Shown: in pieces, positions 1 through 8,522 of the stretch | Numbering within the stretch: the stretch's first letter is position 1 | Layout of the letters: each line of letters starts with the position of its first letter | Notes under the pieces: model-generated | What the model was told of the DNA's origin: nothing | What the model saw: only the letters and a program-made list of their open reading frames with translations | Databases searched by the model: none | Program-made: the position numbers and the translations under genes | From: Hyphomicrobiales bacterium | GTDB lineage: Bacteria > Pseudomonadota > Alphaproteobacteria > Rhizobiales > Rhizobiaceae | Assembly (NCBI GenBank): GCA_900466605.1 | Contig: UBMU01000021.1 | Location: forward strand, 1 to 64,000 | Direction of reading: 5' to 3' | Length of the DNA: 64,000 bases

Positions 1-2049
1 ATTACCATCAACGCCAACGGCTCCTACAGCTTTGTCCCGGTTGCGAATTACACCGGTGCGATCCCCGTCATTACCTATACCGTGTCTGACGGCAATGGCG
101 GTACCGACACCTCAACGCTGACGCTCACCATCACGCCGGTCAACGATCCCCCAGTTGCCGCTGACGACACTGGTACGACGCTGGAAGATACGACGCTGAC
201 GGGCAACGTGCTTGATAATGATAATGACATTGACGGAGGTGTCCTGCGGGTGACGCAGTTCGTCATTGATGGCACGACCTACACAGCCGGCCAGGTGGCA
301 ACGATCACAGGCGTTGGCGCCCTCACGATCAACCTCAATGGGAACTATACCTTCGTTCCCGCCGCCAACTACAACGGCCCCGTTCCCGTTGCGACCTATA
401 CCGTGTCGGACGGCAATGGGGGTACCGACACCGCCACGCTGACAATAACCATCACCCCGGTGAACGACCCTCCAGCTCCCGACCCGGATCGCGGTGCTCT
501 TCCGCCGCAAAGCAGCGTGGATGGCACGATCGTGGTGCCGGTCTTGGTGGCGCAACATTTCATCGACGTAGACGGCGATGTGCTGACCTACTCGGCCGTC
601 GGCCTGCCTCCCGGCCTATCGATTGATCCAGTCACCGGCATCATCACCGGTCGGCTCCCCAACGATGCCAGCCAGGCGAGCCCATACCTTGTCGTCGTAA
701 CTGCGACCGATCCCGGCGGGCTTTCGTCGAGAGAAATATTTATCTGGACGGTCAGCAACCCGGTTCCAATCGCCAACGATGATGTTGGAACGATCGCCGA
801 AGACACAGTGTTGACCGGCACCGTACTCGTAAATGACACCGATCCGGACAGTGACCCCCTGAATGTGACGCAGTTCGTTTTCGGTGGGATTACCCACGCT
901 GCCGGTGAGGCAGCAACGATTGCGGGCGTGGGTACCCTCGTGATCAACGCCGACGGCAGCTACACCTTCAGTCCGGCCCTGAATTTCAATGGCGTTGTTC
1001 CCGCCGCGACCTACACCCTGTCCGACGGCAATGGCGGCTTCGATACGGCCACCCTGACGATCACGGTCACACCTGTGGATGACGTCCCTATCCTTGTCGA
1101 TGACCACGCGAGCGGCAACGAGGATACGACAATTACCGGCAACGTTCTCCCGAACGACAGCGATCCCGACGGCGACACGCTATTCGTGACGGGCTTCACT
1201 GTCGATGGCGACCCTACACCTTACTTGCCAGGGCAAACCGCGACGATCGTCGGTGTGGGCACGATCACCATTGAAGCCAACGGCAGCTTCACATTCATAC
1301 CGGAACCGAACTACGACGGACCCGTGCCGAATATCGTCTATACCGCCTCTGACGGAAAAGGCGGCAGCGGGCAGGCAAACCTCATAATAACGATCAATCC
1401 GGTCGACGATTTCGTACCGACCCCCGACGACAACGTGCCCGATGTGCCGACCGTTCCGGACTCTGCCTTCGACGCAATTGAAGCTGACGGGGCCGTGCTT
1501 GATGCTGTCGATCAAATTCGAGGCCTCAACGGCATTGCCGAATTTGCCGAACGCCCAATTGAAACGCCCCTCAGGTTGACGCTCACTCCTTTCCTCGGCG
1601 GTTCGTCCACGATCGTCCTCGAGGATTCGGATGGGGGCAACGAGCGGATCCACGTTGAGACGATCAAGCATGCAGGAATCGTCTATCTGCAAATCGTTGA
1701 CGAGCCAGTCAATGGCGGGGAACCGACCGTTTTAAGTTACCGACTGCGGGCGTCGGATGGTTCCGAGGCACCGGCGTGGCTCAGTCAGATCGGCCCGCTG
1801 AGCTTTGCGGGACACCCCGACGCGGAAGCGGGGACTGTCGATATCATCTTGTCGATCGTACAGCGGGATGGGCGTGTTTCTGACCATGAATTGCGACTCG
1901 ACACCACGACCGGCCACCTGTCGCAGCCAACTGCGCTGGGAGACCGCAGTCTCAACGACAGGGTCGCGCCGACATTCTCCCAGCAGCTCAATGAAGCCTC
2001 GCGAACGGAACGTCTGGATCGGCTTGAAAGGGCGTTGGGGTTCCGTTGA
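1..2049 (+). CDS. VCBS/cadherin-like tandem-repeat protein, 5' truncated
   Basis: The reading frame is open from base 1, so the N-terminus lies outside the window; 682 codons are visible. It contains repeated units of about 100 residues. Each starts near an N-D-x-P or D-D motif, carries E-D-T-x-[LI]-T-G-x-V-L-x-N-D, and ends with Y-T-[VL]-S-D-G-N-G-G-x-D-T-A-T-L-T-I. Full units lie at about 141-470, 770-1075 and 1090-1400. A different Ig/cadherin-like module (about 480-755, with LPPGLSIDP and ATDPGGLSS) interrupts the series. The last 215 residues are non-repetitive and acidic. Such repeats (VCBS / tandem-95 / bacterial Ig-like families) are typical of large Ca2+-binding surface or secreted adhesins. 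The secretion route cannot be judged without the N-terminus, and no clear type I secretion signal was recognised. Confidence 0.85.
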   Translation: MTINANGSYSFVPVANYTGAIPVITYTVSDGNGGTDTSTLTLTITPVNDPPVAADDTGTTLEDTTLTGNVLDNDNDIDGGVLRVTQFVIDGTTYTAGQVATITGVGALTINLNGNYTFVPAANYNGPVPVATYTVSDGNGGTDTATLTITITPVNDPPAPDPDRGALPPQSSVDGTIVVPVLVAQHFIDVDGDVLTYSAVGLPPGLSIDPVTGIITGRLPNDASQASPYLVVVTATDPGGLSSREIFIWTVSNPVPIANDDVGTIAEDTVLTGTVLVNDTDPDSDPLNVTQFVFGGITHAAGEAATIAGVGTLVINADGSYTFSPALNFNGVVPAATYTLSDGNGGFDTATLTITVTPVDDVPILVDDHASGNEDTTITGNVLPNDSDPDGDTLFVTGFTVDGDPTPYLPGQTATIVGVGTITIEANGSFTFIPEPNYDGPVPNIVYTASDGKGGSGQANLIITINPVDDFVPTPDDNVPDVPTVPDSAFDAIEADGAVLDAVDQIRGLNGIAEFAERPIETPLRLTLTPFLGGSSTIVLEDSDGGNERIHVETIKHAGIVYLQIVDEPVNGGEPTVLSYRLRASDGSEAPAWLSQIGPLSFAGHPDAEAGTVDIILSIVQRDGRVSDHELRLDTTTGHLSQPTALGDRSLNDRVAPTFSQQLNEASRTERLDRLERALGFR

Positions 2050-2127
2050 TGTTCGCAAAGCATGCCAAGCGTGGTTGGATGTGGCGTAAAGCTTGCCCGG
2101 GTCGCGAGCTGGCCCTTGAACGCCAAT

Positions 2128-2205
2128 CCTCGATCAGTATGCCGTTCGCGTACACCGGCAAGATCGACGAGGTCTCTCTCGATCTGAATGGTGACACGGC
2201 TTCAC
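2128..2205 (+). pseudogene. possible remnant of an arylsulfatase C-terminus
   Basis: Between the repeat protein and the next gene, one plus-strand frame reads SISMPFAYTGKIDEVSLDL. This resembles the terminal beta-strand of long arylsulfatases (PFxFTGxIExVxxDL). There is no sulfatase sequence before it, so at most about 25 codons survive. The match rests on recall of the family's C-terminal pattern and could be chance. Confidence 0.25.
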
Positions 2206-2260
2206 GTTGCACCAGCGGATCGGGACCAGTAGGGAGCTTACCGTCTAAATGACAGCGCAG

Positions 2261-2542
2261 TTACCAGTCGTCGGGCGGTCTGGGAACACGCGTGCGGACG
2301 ATATAGATGCGAACCGGGATCAATAGCAGGCATGCGCCGACGAAGCCGAGGAGCAGGGACGTCACCCAGCCGCCCCAATGATAACCGACTCTCTCAGCTA
2401 CGGCGTTTAGAATAAACGCCCCCGACATTCCAATAGCTGCCCATCCAAAGGGCAGATGGGTATGCATAAGATGGTCCGCCATCCACCCTGCAAAGAAGCC
2501 CACGATGATCGCGGCAAGCCAGCCAATCTCTCCTTCGGTCAT
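2261..2542 (-). CDS. GlsB/YeaQ/YmgE-type small membrane protein
   Basis: A 93-residue protein with three hydrophobic segments rich in Gly: GWLAAIIVGFFAGWMADHLM near the N-terminus, a middle segment around AAIGMSGAFILNAVAERVG, and a C-terminal one around SLLLGFVGACLLLI. This is the layout of the transglycosylase-associated / GlsB-YeaQ-YmgE stress-response membrane family, whose molecular role is not settled. The frame stays open upstream to 2650, but the ATG at 2542 is preceded by GGGAG at good spacing and gives a family-typical length, so it is preferred. The gene stands alone, facing the adhesin gene across about 200 bp. Confidence 0.65.
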   Translation of the reverse strand: MTEGEIGWLAAIIVGFFAGWMADHLMHTHLPFGWAAIGMSGAFILNAVAERVGYHWGGWVTSLLLGFVGACLLLIPVRIYIVRTRVPRPPDDW

Positions 2543-2756
2543 AAATGCTATCTCCCATTCCATCCAGACTGAGCCAAGATGAATTATTAGCAGAATCAGA
2601 AAGAAATGTTGCTCGCGAGAATAGGCCAGGTCACTGATATCTCCTCGCAAAACTGCGAGTCACGGCGGACGGCCCCGGATACTGTGCAAAGTCGCAGTAT
2701 GATGGTCGATGACGGACCTCGACAGTGCCATCTCTTAGCGCGGTAGCAGTCTCTCA

Positions 2757-2783
2757 GGCTTTGGAGAACATCTTTCCAAAGCC
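2757..2783. terminator. hairpin downstream of lacI and the racemase remnant
   Basis: GGCTTTGGA at 2757-2765 pairs perfectly with TCCAAAGCC at 2775-2783 across a 9-nt loop. No real T-tract follows in either direction, so termination is only a guess. It is the one structured element in the stretch between 2543 and 2800, which otherwise holds nothing recognisable. Confidence 0.3.
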
Positions 2784-2801
2784 TTTGACATGCGAGCAGT
2801 C

Positions 2802-2985
2802 CTAACCGACCGTTGCCAGGGCACCGTAAATCGCGGTCGCGCCGCTGTCGTGGATCGCGACACCGTGAACGGCTTCCAGTTGATCGACTAGAGGCGCTTC
2901 GGCAAGGTTGGTACAGGAGACGACAATCGAATCCGGCTGCGGAGGGCCGAGTTCGGCAACCATCGCGGCGATCGTCTCGGGCCTG
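2802..2985 (-). pseudogene. C-terminal remnant of an Asp/Glu racemase / maleate isomerase-type protein
   Basis: The minus strand reads about 60 codons ending in TAG at 2802-2804. They include RPETIAAMVAELG, then SIVVSCTNLAEAPLVDQLE, then a Gly/Ala-rich tail. The VVSCTNL...APLVDxLE pattern matches the second catalytic-Cys region of the aspartate/glutamate/hydantoin racemase and maleate cis-trans isomerase superfamily. There is no matching N-terminal half; the sequence upstream runs into the 3' end of the LacI gene. It is therefore a decayed fragment, possibly left by the rearrangement that put lacI here. Confidence 0.5.
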
Positions 2986-3003
2986 ACCTGGCTACAGCTG
3001 AAA

Positions 3004-4035
3004 TCACGAGCTTTGTCGCTGCAGTAAAGTGAACCGTGTGTCGATTACCTGGGGCGCAGGGTGTTCGAAGCTCCTGATCCTTTCCAGGATGAGTCTAGCC
3101 GCTTCTGTGCCAATCAGATCGCCGGGAGGGCGGATCGTTGTCAGGGCCGGATTACAAGCGCCACTAAAGCTCAAATCACCAAAGCCGATAACGGACAGGC
3201 GCTCTGGAATTGAAATCCCGATGCGTTGGCACTCGAAAATGACCCCGAGTGCAATGTGGTCGTTCGAGCATGCGATCGCGTCAGCGTCCGGATACTTCTT
3301 GATCGCCTCAGCGAGCAGCATTGCACCGATGGCAGCACTTGCGGGGGCCGGATGCTCTATGATTTCGGCAGTAACGCCATCCGTTTCGCGAGCCGTCCTC
3401 AGGAAACCATCGGCGCGCAGTGCAGCCCTTCGGTCTTCCTGTAATCTGGCTCCAATATAAAGCAGTTGTTTGCGACCACGCTGGACGAGGTGTGTTGCTG
3501 CCGTACTTCCCACCTGCTCGTGATAGAAGCCAACTGCCATGTCGATCGGCTCGCGGCCCAGTTCCCAAAGCTCCACGACAGGAACCGAGCTTTCCTTCAA
3601 TAGCCTACGCGTTGTAGCTGTATGCGACAGGCCAGTCAGAACGATCGCTGCCGGCTTCCAGGACAGGGCCATCTTGACGAGGTTCTCCTCCTCGCGCTCG
3701 CTGTACTCGGAGTGCCCTAACATGACCTGCAGGCGTTCTCTCCCGAGTTCGGCCTGCATCGTCGCGACCGTTTCCGCGAAGAAAGCGTTGCGAACAGACG
3801 GCACGATAACGCTGACGGCTCGTGAGGAAGCAGCGGCCAGCCCCCCGGCCATGAGGTTGGGGACATACTTGAGCGCATCGATCGCCTCCGCGATGGCGCG
3901 GCTTGCCGTGGCTGAGACGGCATCGGGCTTGCGCAGATAAAGTGAAACCGTTGACGGCGACACCTGCGCGCGCTCGGCCACATCCATCATCGTCACGCTC
4001 TGCATCTTGCGGCGGTGCCGCTTTGTCGCTTCCAT
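3004..4035 (-). CDS. LacI-family transcriptional regulator (predicted sulfoquinovose operon repressor)
   Basis: A 343-residue LacI/GalR protein. Residues 14-60 form the DNA-binding domain (VTMMDVAERAQVSPSTVSLYLR followed by a hinge containing KYVPNLMAGGLA). The rest is a periplasmic-binding-like sensor domain with the usual SNDHIALG and GFGDLSFS motifs. The frame opens at 4161, but the ATG at 4035 follows GAGG with good spacing and starts just before the helix-turn-helix, so the longer N-terminus is rejected. The gene is divergent from the sulfoquinovose operon. Two CG-centred palindromes lie in the shared intergenic region, one right upstream of this gene, which fits autoregulation. The inducer is inferred to be sulfoquinovose or a pathway metabolite from context only. 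Confidence 0.85.
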   Translation of the reverse strand: MEATKRHRRKMQSVTMMDVAERAQVSPSTVSLYLRKPDAVSATASRAIAEAIDALKYVPNLMAGGLAAASSRAVSVIVPSVRNAFFAETVATMQAELGRERLQVMLGHSEYSEREEENLVKMALSWKPAAIVLTGLSHTATTRRLLKESSVPVVELWELGREPIDMAVGFYHEQVGSTAATHLVQRGRKQLLYIGARLQEDRRAALRADGFLRTARETDGVTAEIIEHPAPASAAIGAMLLAEAIKKYPDADAIACSNDHIALGVIFECQRIGISIPERLSVIGFGDLSFSGACNPALTTIRPPGDLIGTEAARLILERIRSFEHPAPQVIDTRFTLLQRQSS

Positions 4036-4048
4036 GGTTTGCCTCAAT

Positions 4049-4064
4049 TTCGCAGCGCTGCAAA
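4049..4064. promoter_or_regulatory. candidate LacI operator O2 (lacI side)
   Basis: TTCGCAGCGCTGCAAA is a 16-bp palindrome with one mismatched pair and a central CG, the usual architecture of LacI-family operators. It sits 14 bp upstream of the preferred lacI start. It shares TCGCAGCGCT with the element at 4227-4244; the centres are about 179 bp apart. Confidence 0.5.
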
Positions 4065-4171
4065 TTTCAATCATAATAGGCAGCGAATAGCAAAAATGCA
4101 AGGCAGGCATGCTCTTTGATGCAACTAAACCATTGAAAATAAGTGATTTGACCCATGCCATGGTCGTGAGA

Positions 4172-4195
4172 ATTTCTGTCGATTGCTTCAGAAAT
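4172..4195. promoter_or_regulatory. ATTTCTG-N10-CAGAAAT inverted repeat in the divergent promoter
   Basis: Perfect 7-bp arms at 4172-4178 and 4189-4195 separated by 10 bp, inside the lacI/ABC intergenic region. The spacing is unlike a LacI operator; a second regulator or chance are both possible. Confidence 0.25.
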
Positions 4196-4226
4196 ATGCT
4201 CGAAAGATCGGGTCTTGATCTTCGTA

Positions 4227-4244
4227 AATCGCAGCGCTATGATT
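4227..4244. promoter_or_regulatory. candidate LacI operator O1 (operon side)
   Basis: AATCGCAGCGCTATGATT is an imperfect 18-bp palindrome centred on CG, about 57 bp upstream of the first operon gene, where a repressor would cover the promoter. It shares the core TCGCAGCGCT with the copy beside lacI. Confidence 0.5.
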
Positions 4245-4300
4245 AGCCCATCTTGATACAGCGATGAGCGACAGACTGCATCGCGCTTTGGGAGGAAATC

Positions 4301-5377
4301 GTGGCCTCGGTAAGTTTGAGAAAGCTCGACAAGAGCTACGGCGCGCTGCGCATAGTTAAGGGTATCGATCTGGAGATCCACGACGGCGAGTTCGTCGTGT
4401 TCGTCGGTCCGTCCGGCTGTGGAAAGTCCACGACCCTTCGAATGGTCGCAGGATTGGAATCCATCACGGATGGTGAAGTGCGGATCGGCGACCGGGTCGT
4501 CAACAAGCTGGCGCCGCGCGAACGCGACATCGCGATGGTGTTCCAGGATTATGCTCTTTATCCACACAAGACGGTGCGCGAGAACATGGGCTTCAGCCTC
4601 AAGGTTCGCGGCATGAGCAAGGCGGAAACCGACAAGCGTATCGCCCAGGCGGCAGAGATGCTCGGAATTGCCCACCTGCTGGACCGCCGTCCTGGCCAAT
4701 TGTCTGGCGGTCAGCGCCAACGCGTTGCCATGGGCCGCGCGATCGTCCGCCGCCCGCAGGTGTTCCTGTTCGACGAGCCGCTCTCTAACCTCGATGCAAA
4801 ACTGCGCGGGCAAGTGCGCACCGAGATCAAACGGCTGCACCAGACCATTGGAACGACCATCATCTATGTGACCCACGATCAGGTCGAGGCCATGACGCTT
4901 GCCGATCGTATTGTCATTCTCAAGGGTGGCGATATCGAGCAGGTAGGCACGCCCGATGAGGTCTACAACCGTCCGGCAAGCGTTTTCGTGGGCGGCTTCG
5001 TTGGCTCACCCGCGATGAATTTCACCAAGGCAAAAGCCCAGGGCTCTAGTCTGAATCTCCCGAATGGCGACCGGTTGCCGCTCTCAGCGATATCGGGCAA
5101 CGGTCTGCCGGCCGTCGACGGTCGCGAATTCGTCGTTGGTCTACGACCTGAGCATTTTGTTCCCGCTCAATCCGGTGGCGCGAGCCTGAACTGTCGGGTG
5201 CAGGTCGTCGAGCCACTCGGCTCCGATACACTCGTTCATTTCGCCATGGGCGATGCCACCTTGACCGCGCGTATGCCGCCGGAAGTTCGACCAGCCGTCG
5301 GCGAGGTCCTGACGATCGGCATCGACCCATCGAAGATCCACCTTTTCGATGCTGCCAGCGAGCGAGCCATTCAATGA
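4301..5377 (+). CDS. ABC transporter ATPase (UgpC/MalK type), predicted sulfoquinovose importer
   Basis: A 358-residue carbohydrate-uptake ABC ATPase. It has Walker A GPSGCGKST at 36-44, Q-loop Gln82, signature LSGGQ at 134-138, Walker B FLFDEP at 155-160 and switch His192. A C-terminal regulatory/TOBE region of about 120 residues is typical of the CUT1 subfamily. The start is a GTG preceded by an excellent GGGAGGAAATC ribosome site. It is the first gene of the operon and would power import together with the binding protein and two permeases that follow. Substrate (sulfoquinovose or its glyceride) is inferred from the catabolic genes downstream, because the ATPase itself does not determine specificity. 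Confidence 0.9.
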   Translation: MASVSLRKLDKSYGALRIVKGIDLEIHDGEFVVFVGPSGCGKSTTLRMVAGLESITDGEVRIGDRVVNKLAPRERDIAMVFQDYALYPHKTVRENMGFSLKVRGMSKAETDKRIAQAAEMLGIAHLLDRRPGQLSGGQRQRVAMGRAIVRRPQVFLFDEPLSNLDAKLRGQVRTEIKRLHQTIGTTIIYVTHDQVEAMTLADRIVILKGGDIEQVGTPDEVYNRPASVFVGGFVGSPAMNFTKAKAQGSSLNLPNGDRLPLSAISGNGLPAVDGREFVVGLRPEHFVPAQSGGASLNCRVQVVEPLGSDTLVHFAMGDATLTARMPPEVRPAVGEVLTIGIDPSKIHLFDAASERAIQ

Positions 5378-5429
5378 CATTCGGGCGTTTGCGCGCCTGG
5401 CCACTACGAACTTTCAATGGGAGGAAAGC

Positions 5430-6665
5430 ATGAACCGCAACATCAGAGCCGCCGCGCTCGCCTGTGCCACAATCTTTAGTCTCGCTGCACCGGCGCTCGC
5501 CGATACCGAACTGAAGATCTATATCTCGAGCCAGCACCAGCCGAACGTATGGCGCAAGGCGCTCGATCAGTACGAAGCCAAGACGCCAGGCGTCAAGGTA
5601 ACGATCGAGACCGGTGGCAACACGTCCGAAGCGCAGGCGCAATACCTGAACACAGTGATGTCGGCCAAAGATTCATCGCTGGACGTGTTGATCCTCGACG
5701 TCATTCGTCCCGCTCAGTTTGCGGCTGCCGGCTGGACCAGCGATGTCGAAGGCAAGGATCTTTCGAGCTACCTGCCAGCCTATGCCGAGGCCAATACTGT
5801 GGGTGGCAAGACCGTAGCGCTGCCGGCTTTTGCCGACGCTCAATTTCTCTACTACCGCAAGGATCTGCTCGACAAATATGGCATCCAGCCGCCGAAGAGC
5901 TGGGATGAGTTGAAGACTGCCGCAAAGACGATCACCGACGGTGAGAAGAACCCCAATCTTCAGGGGCTCTCGTTCCAGGGCAAAGCCATTGAAGGCGCCG
6001 TCTGCACGTTCCTGCTGCCGTACTGGAGCCAGGGCAAGGCGCTGACGAACAACGGACGTCTGTCTTTTGATCACGATGCGGCCGTCAAGTCGCTCGCGCT
6101 ATGGAAGAGCTTTGCCGATGACGGCGTGGCCAAGAAAAACATCGCGGAAGTGGCGACCGATGACACCCGCAAGGAGTTCCAGGCGGGCAACGTCGTCTTC
6201 GCCGTGAACTGGTCCTACGCCTGGGCACAGTCCCAGGGCGCAGAATCGGCTGTTGCGGGCAAAGTTGGCGTTGCTCGCCTGCCGGCAATGGCGGGTGGCG
6301 AATCCGCCACTTGCCTCGGTGGTTGGGAGTGGGGCGTTTCAGCCTTCTCCGCTCATCAGGACGAAGCCAAGAAGCTTGTTGCCTACCTTTCGAGCCCCGA
6401 GGTTTCGAAGTTCATGGCGATCAACGCATCGCTGCTGCCGACCTATGCCGATCTCTACAAGGATGGCGATGTGACCAAGGCAGCTCCCTGGTTCGCCGAT
6501 GCGCTTCAGGTCGTGGAGACTGCCAAACCTCGCCCGGTTACCCCTCGCTACAACGAGGTGAGTGAAACGATCCGCACCACCGTGAACGCGGTACTTGCCG
6601 GCGTTTCGACACCGGAAGAGGGCGCAAGCCAGATCGAGTCTCGGCTGAAGCGTATCCTTCGCTGA
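5430..6665 (+). CDS. extracellular sugar-binding protein of the ABC importer (predicted sulfoquinovosyl glycerol/SQ binder)
   Basis: A 411-residue cluster-B (MalE/UgpB-type) solute-binding protein. Residues 1-24 are a clear Sec signal peptide ending in PALA before DTEL. The mature protein shows the family's opening strand (ELKIYISSQHQPNVW) and the usual late motif GGWEWGVSAFSAHQDEAKKLVAYL. The frame is open from 5349, but the ATG at 5430, after GGGAGGAAAGC, gives the proper signal peptide. It plays the role that the SmoF binding protein plays in Agrobacterium sulfoquinovose uptake. The ligand is inferred from the operon; sequence inspection alone does not show the sulfonate-binding pocket. 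Confidence 0.88.
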   Translation: MNRNIRAAALACATIFSLAAPALADTELKIYISSQHQPNVWRKALDQYEAKTPGVKVTIETGGNTSEAQAQYLNTVMSAKDSSLDVLILDVIRPAQFAAAGWTSDVEGKDLSSYLPAYAEANTVGGKTVALPAFADAQFLYYRKDLLDKYGIQPPKSWDELKTAAKTITDGEKNPNLQGLSFQGKAIEGAVCTFLLPYWSQGKALTNNGRLSFDHDAAVKSLALWKSFADDGVAKKNIAEVATDDTRKEFQAGNVVFAVNWSYAWAQSQGAESAVAGKVGVARLPAMAGGESATCLGGWEWGVSAFSAHQDEAKKLVAYLSSPEVSKFMAINASLLPTYADLYKDGDVTKAAPWFADALQVVETAKPRPVTPRYNEVSETIRTTVNAVLAGVSTPEEGASQIESRLKRILR

Positions 6666-6727
6666 TCAATCGAAGAGGGCGCCCTCAGGTCGCCCCTCCA
6701 AACCACCCGATGGACGGAACACTTGCC

Positions 6728-7663
6728 ATGGCGACTACAACCTCCCTCAAATTCAGCGCCGATGCCGAGCCGCGCCAGGCTGCATGGGTGCGGTGGCTGG
6801 ATCTAAGTGACAGATCGTTGGCCATCCTCCTGCTTGCACCCGCAGCACTCCTGCTTGCCCTGATCATCGTTTATCCCGTCTGTCGGCTCGCCTATACCAG
6901 CTTCTTCAGCCTGTCGCTGACATCGGGCCTGCCTGCCGAGTTTATCGGCTTCGAAAACTATCAGCTGATGATCGACGATCCAGTCTTCTGGGAAACCACC
7001 TGGAATACCGTCCTCATTACACTGATCACCGTTCCGGGCGCACTTATTGTCGGCCTTGGACTTGCCCTGATGGCAAACCTGCCCTTCCGAACCCAATGGC
7101 CTGTTCGCCTGTCGCTTCTGATCCCCTGGGCTCTTCCGCTTTCCTTTGCGGGCCTGATTTTCGCATGGTTCTTCCATTCCGAATACGGCGTTGTGAATGA
7201 TGTTCTGAACCGCGTAGGCCTGCCTGGCGTCATCTGGTTCAATTCGCCGAACTGGGCATTTTCTGCAATCTGCCTGACGATCATCTGGAAGACTTCGTCC
7301 TTCATGGCGCTGATCATCCTGGCCGGCCTGCAGACGATACCGCGTTCGCTCTATGAAGCAGCCGATGTCGACGGTGCCGGTCGTTTCCGCCAGTTCTTCG
7401 AGATCACGCTGCCGCTGCTAAAGCCCTCGATCGTCGTTGCGCTGATCTTCCGTACGATCACGTCGCTGCAGACCTTCGATATCCCTTACATGATGACGGG
7501 CGGTGGTCCCGGTACATCGACGGCGACACTTGCCATGTACATCCACCAGAACACCGTCTCCTTCCTCGATCTCGGTTACGGCTCTGCGCTTGCCGTCGTC
7601 ATGTTCGCGCTCTCCATGTGCGTCACCGCCGTCTACCTGCGCATGATCCGAACCAAGGAGTAA
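6728..7663 (+). CDS. ABC sugar permease 1 (MalF/UgpA type)
   Basis: A 311-residue inner-membrane permease with about six transmembrane segments, starting with SLAILLLAPAALLLALIIVY. It carries the ABC ATPase-coupling EAA loop (EAADVDGAGRFRQFFEITLP). An ATG at 6710 in the same frame is an alternative start; the one at 6728 places a GGACGG sequence upstream and is preferred with little margin. It lies 62 bp after the binding protein and 4 bp before the second permease, so it is translated as part of the transporter module. Confidence 0.88.
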   Translation: MATTTSLKFSADAEPRQAAWVRWLDLSDRSLAILLLAPAALLLALIIVYPVCRLAYTSFFSLSLTSGLPAEFIGFENYQLMIDDPVFWETTWNTVLITLITVPGALIVGLGLALMANLPFRTQWPVRLSLLIPWALPLSFAGLIFAWFFHSEYGVVNDVLNRVGLPGVIWFNSPNWAFSAICLTIIWKTSSFMALIILAGLQTIPRSLYEAADVDGAGRFRQFFEITLPLLKPSIVVALIFRTITSLQTFDIPYMMTGGGPGTSTATLAMYIHQNTVSFLDLGYGSALAVVMFALSMCVTAVYLRMIRTKE

Positions 7664-7667
7664 CGCA

Positions 7668-8522
7668 ATGACCACCACTACTGCATCGGGGTCTGGCAGC
7701 CTTCTTTCCGGCAAGCCGCTTCGCGCGATCGCCGCCATCATCCTGCTCGTCAACGGCATGTTTCCAGCACTTTGGATCCTGTTCACATCGCTGAAAACGG
7801 AAGGCGAACTGACCGCCAAGCCGATCACCTGGTTCCCGCATGCGCCGACGCTGCAGAACTACATGCAGGCGTTCTCCGACCAGCCGCTTCACCTGTTTCT
7901 GTTCAACAGTCTCATGGTGGCACTCTTGTCGACAATGTTGACGCTGCTGGTGTCGGTGCTCGCAGCCTACGCTCTCGCACGCCTGAACCTCAGGCACCGG
8001 GGACTGATCCTTGCCGCAATCATTGCTGTCTCGACGTTTCCACTGGTCACCTTGCTGGTACCGCTTTTCGAGATCATGCGGACCTTGAACCTTCTGAACA
8101 GTTGGACCGCACTCGTCTTGCCATACACGGTCCTCAGCCTGCCGGTGTGCACACTCATGCTGGTCTCGTTCTTTGAGGGAATTCCGCGCGATCTTGAGAA
8201 CGCCGCAATGATCGATGGCTGCACGAGGCTTGGTGCGCTGTTCAAGGTGGTGGTGCCGCTGTGTGCACCAGGCGTATTCACCGCGGGCATTCTGGCCTTT
8301 GTCAATGCCTGGGACGAGTTCCTGCTTGCACTGTCTTTCAACTCGAATCCGCAGCTTCGCACGCTTCCAGTCGGCATCCAGCTTTATCAAGGCGAGTTTG
8401 CGTTCCCGTGGCCGGTGATTTCGGCCGCACTCGTGGTCGGCATCGTGCCGGTCGCCGTCCTGATCGTTATCTTCCAGGAGCGCGTTGTGTCCGGTCTGAC
8501 AGCAGGTGGTATCAAGGGATGA
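7668..8522 (+). CDS. ABC sugar permease 2 (MalG/UgpE type)
   Basis: A 284-residue permease of the MalG branch, with six predicted transmembrane segments and the coupling loop LENAAMIDGCTRLGALFKVV. AAGGAG lies upstream of the ATG. Its stop codon overlaps the next start as ATGA, so the transporter and the first catabolic enzyme are translationally coupled. It forms the membrane channel with the preceding permease. Confidence 0.88.
   Translation: MTTTTASGSGSLLSGKPLRAIAAIILLVNGMFPALWILFTSLKTEGELTAKPITWFPHAPTLQNYMQAFSDQPLHLFLFNSLMVALLSTMLTLLVSVLAAYALARLNLRHRGLILAAIIAVSTFPLVTLLVPLFEIMRTLNLLNSWTALVLPYTVLSLPVCTLMLVSFFEGIPRDLENAAMIDGCTRLGALFKVVVPLCAPGVFTAGILAFVNAWDEFLLALSFNSNPQLRTLPVGIQLYQGEFAFPWPVISAALVVGIVPVAVLIVIFQERVVSGLTAGGIKG

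Noticed and set aside
4067..4876. 269-codon minus-strand frame over the lacI promoter and ABC ATPase
   Set aside because: It is the antisense of a clearly conserved ATPase and would cover both candidate operators; no ribosome site.
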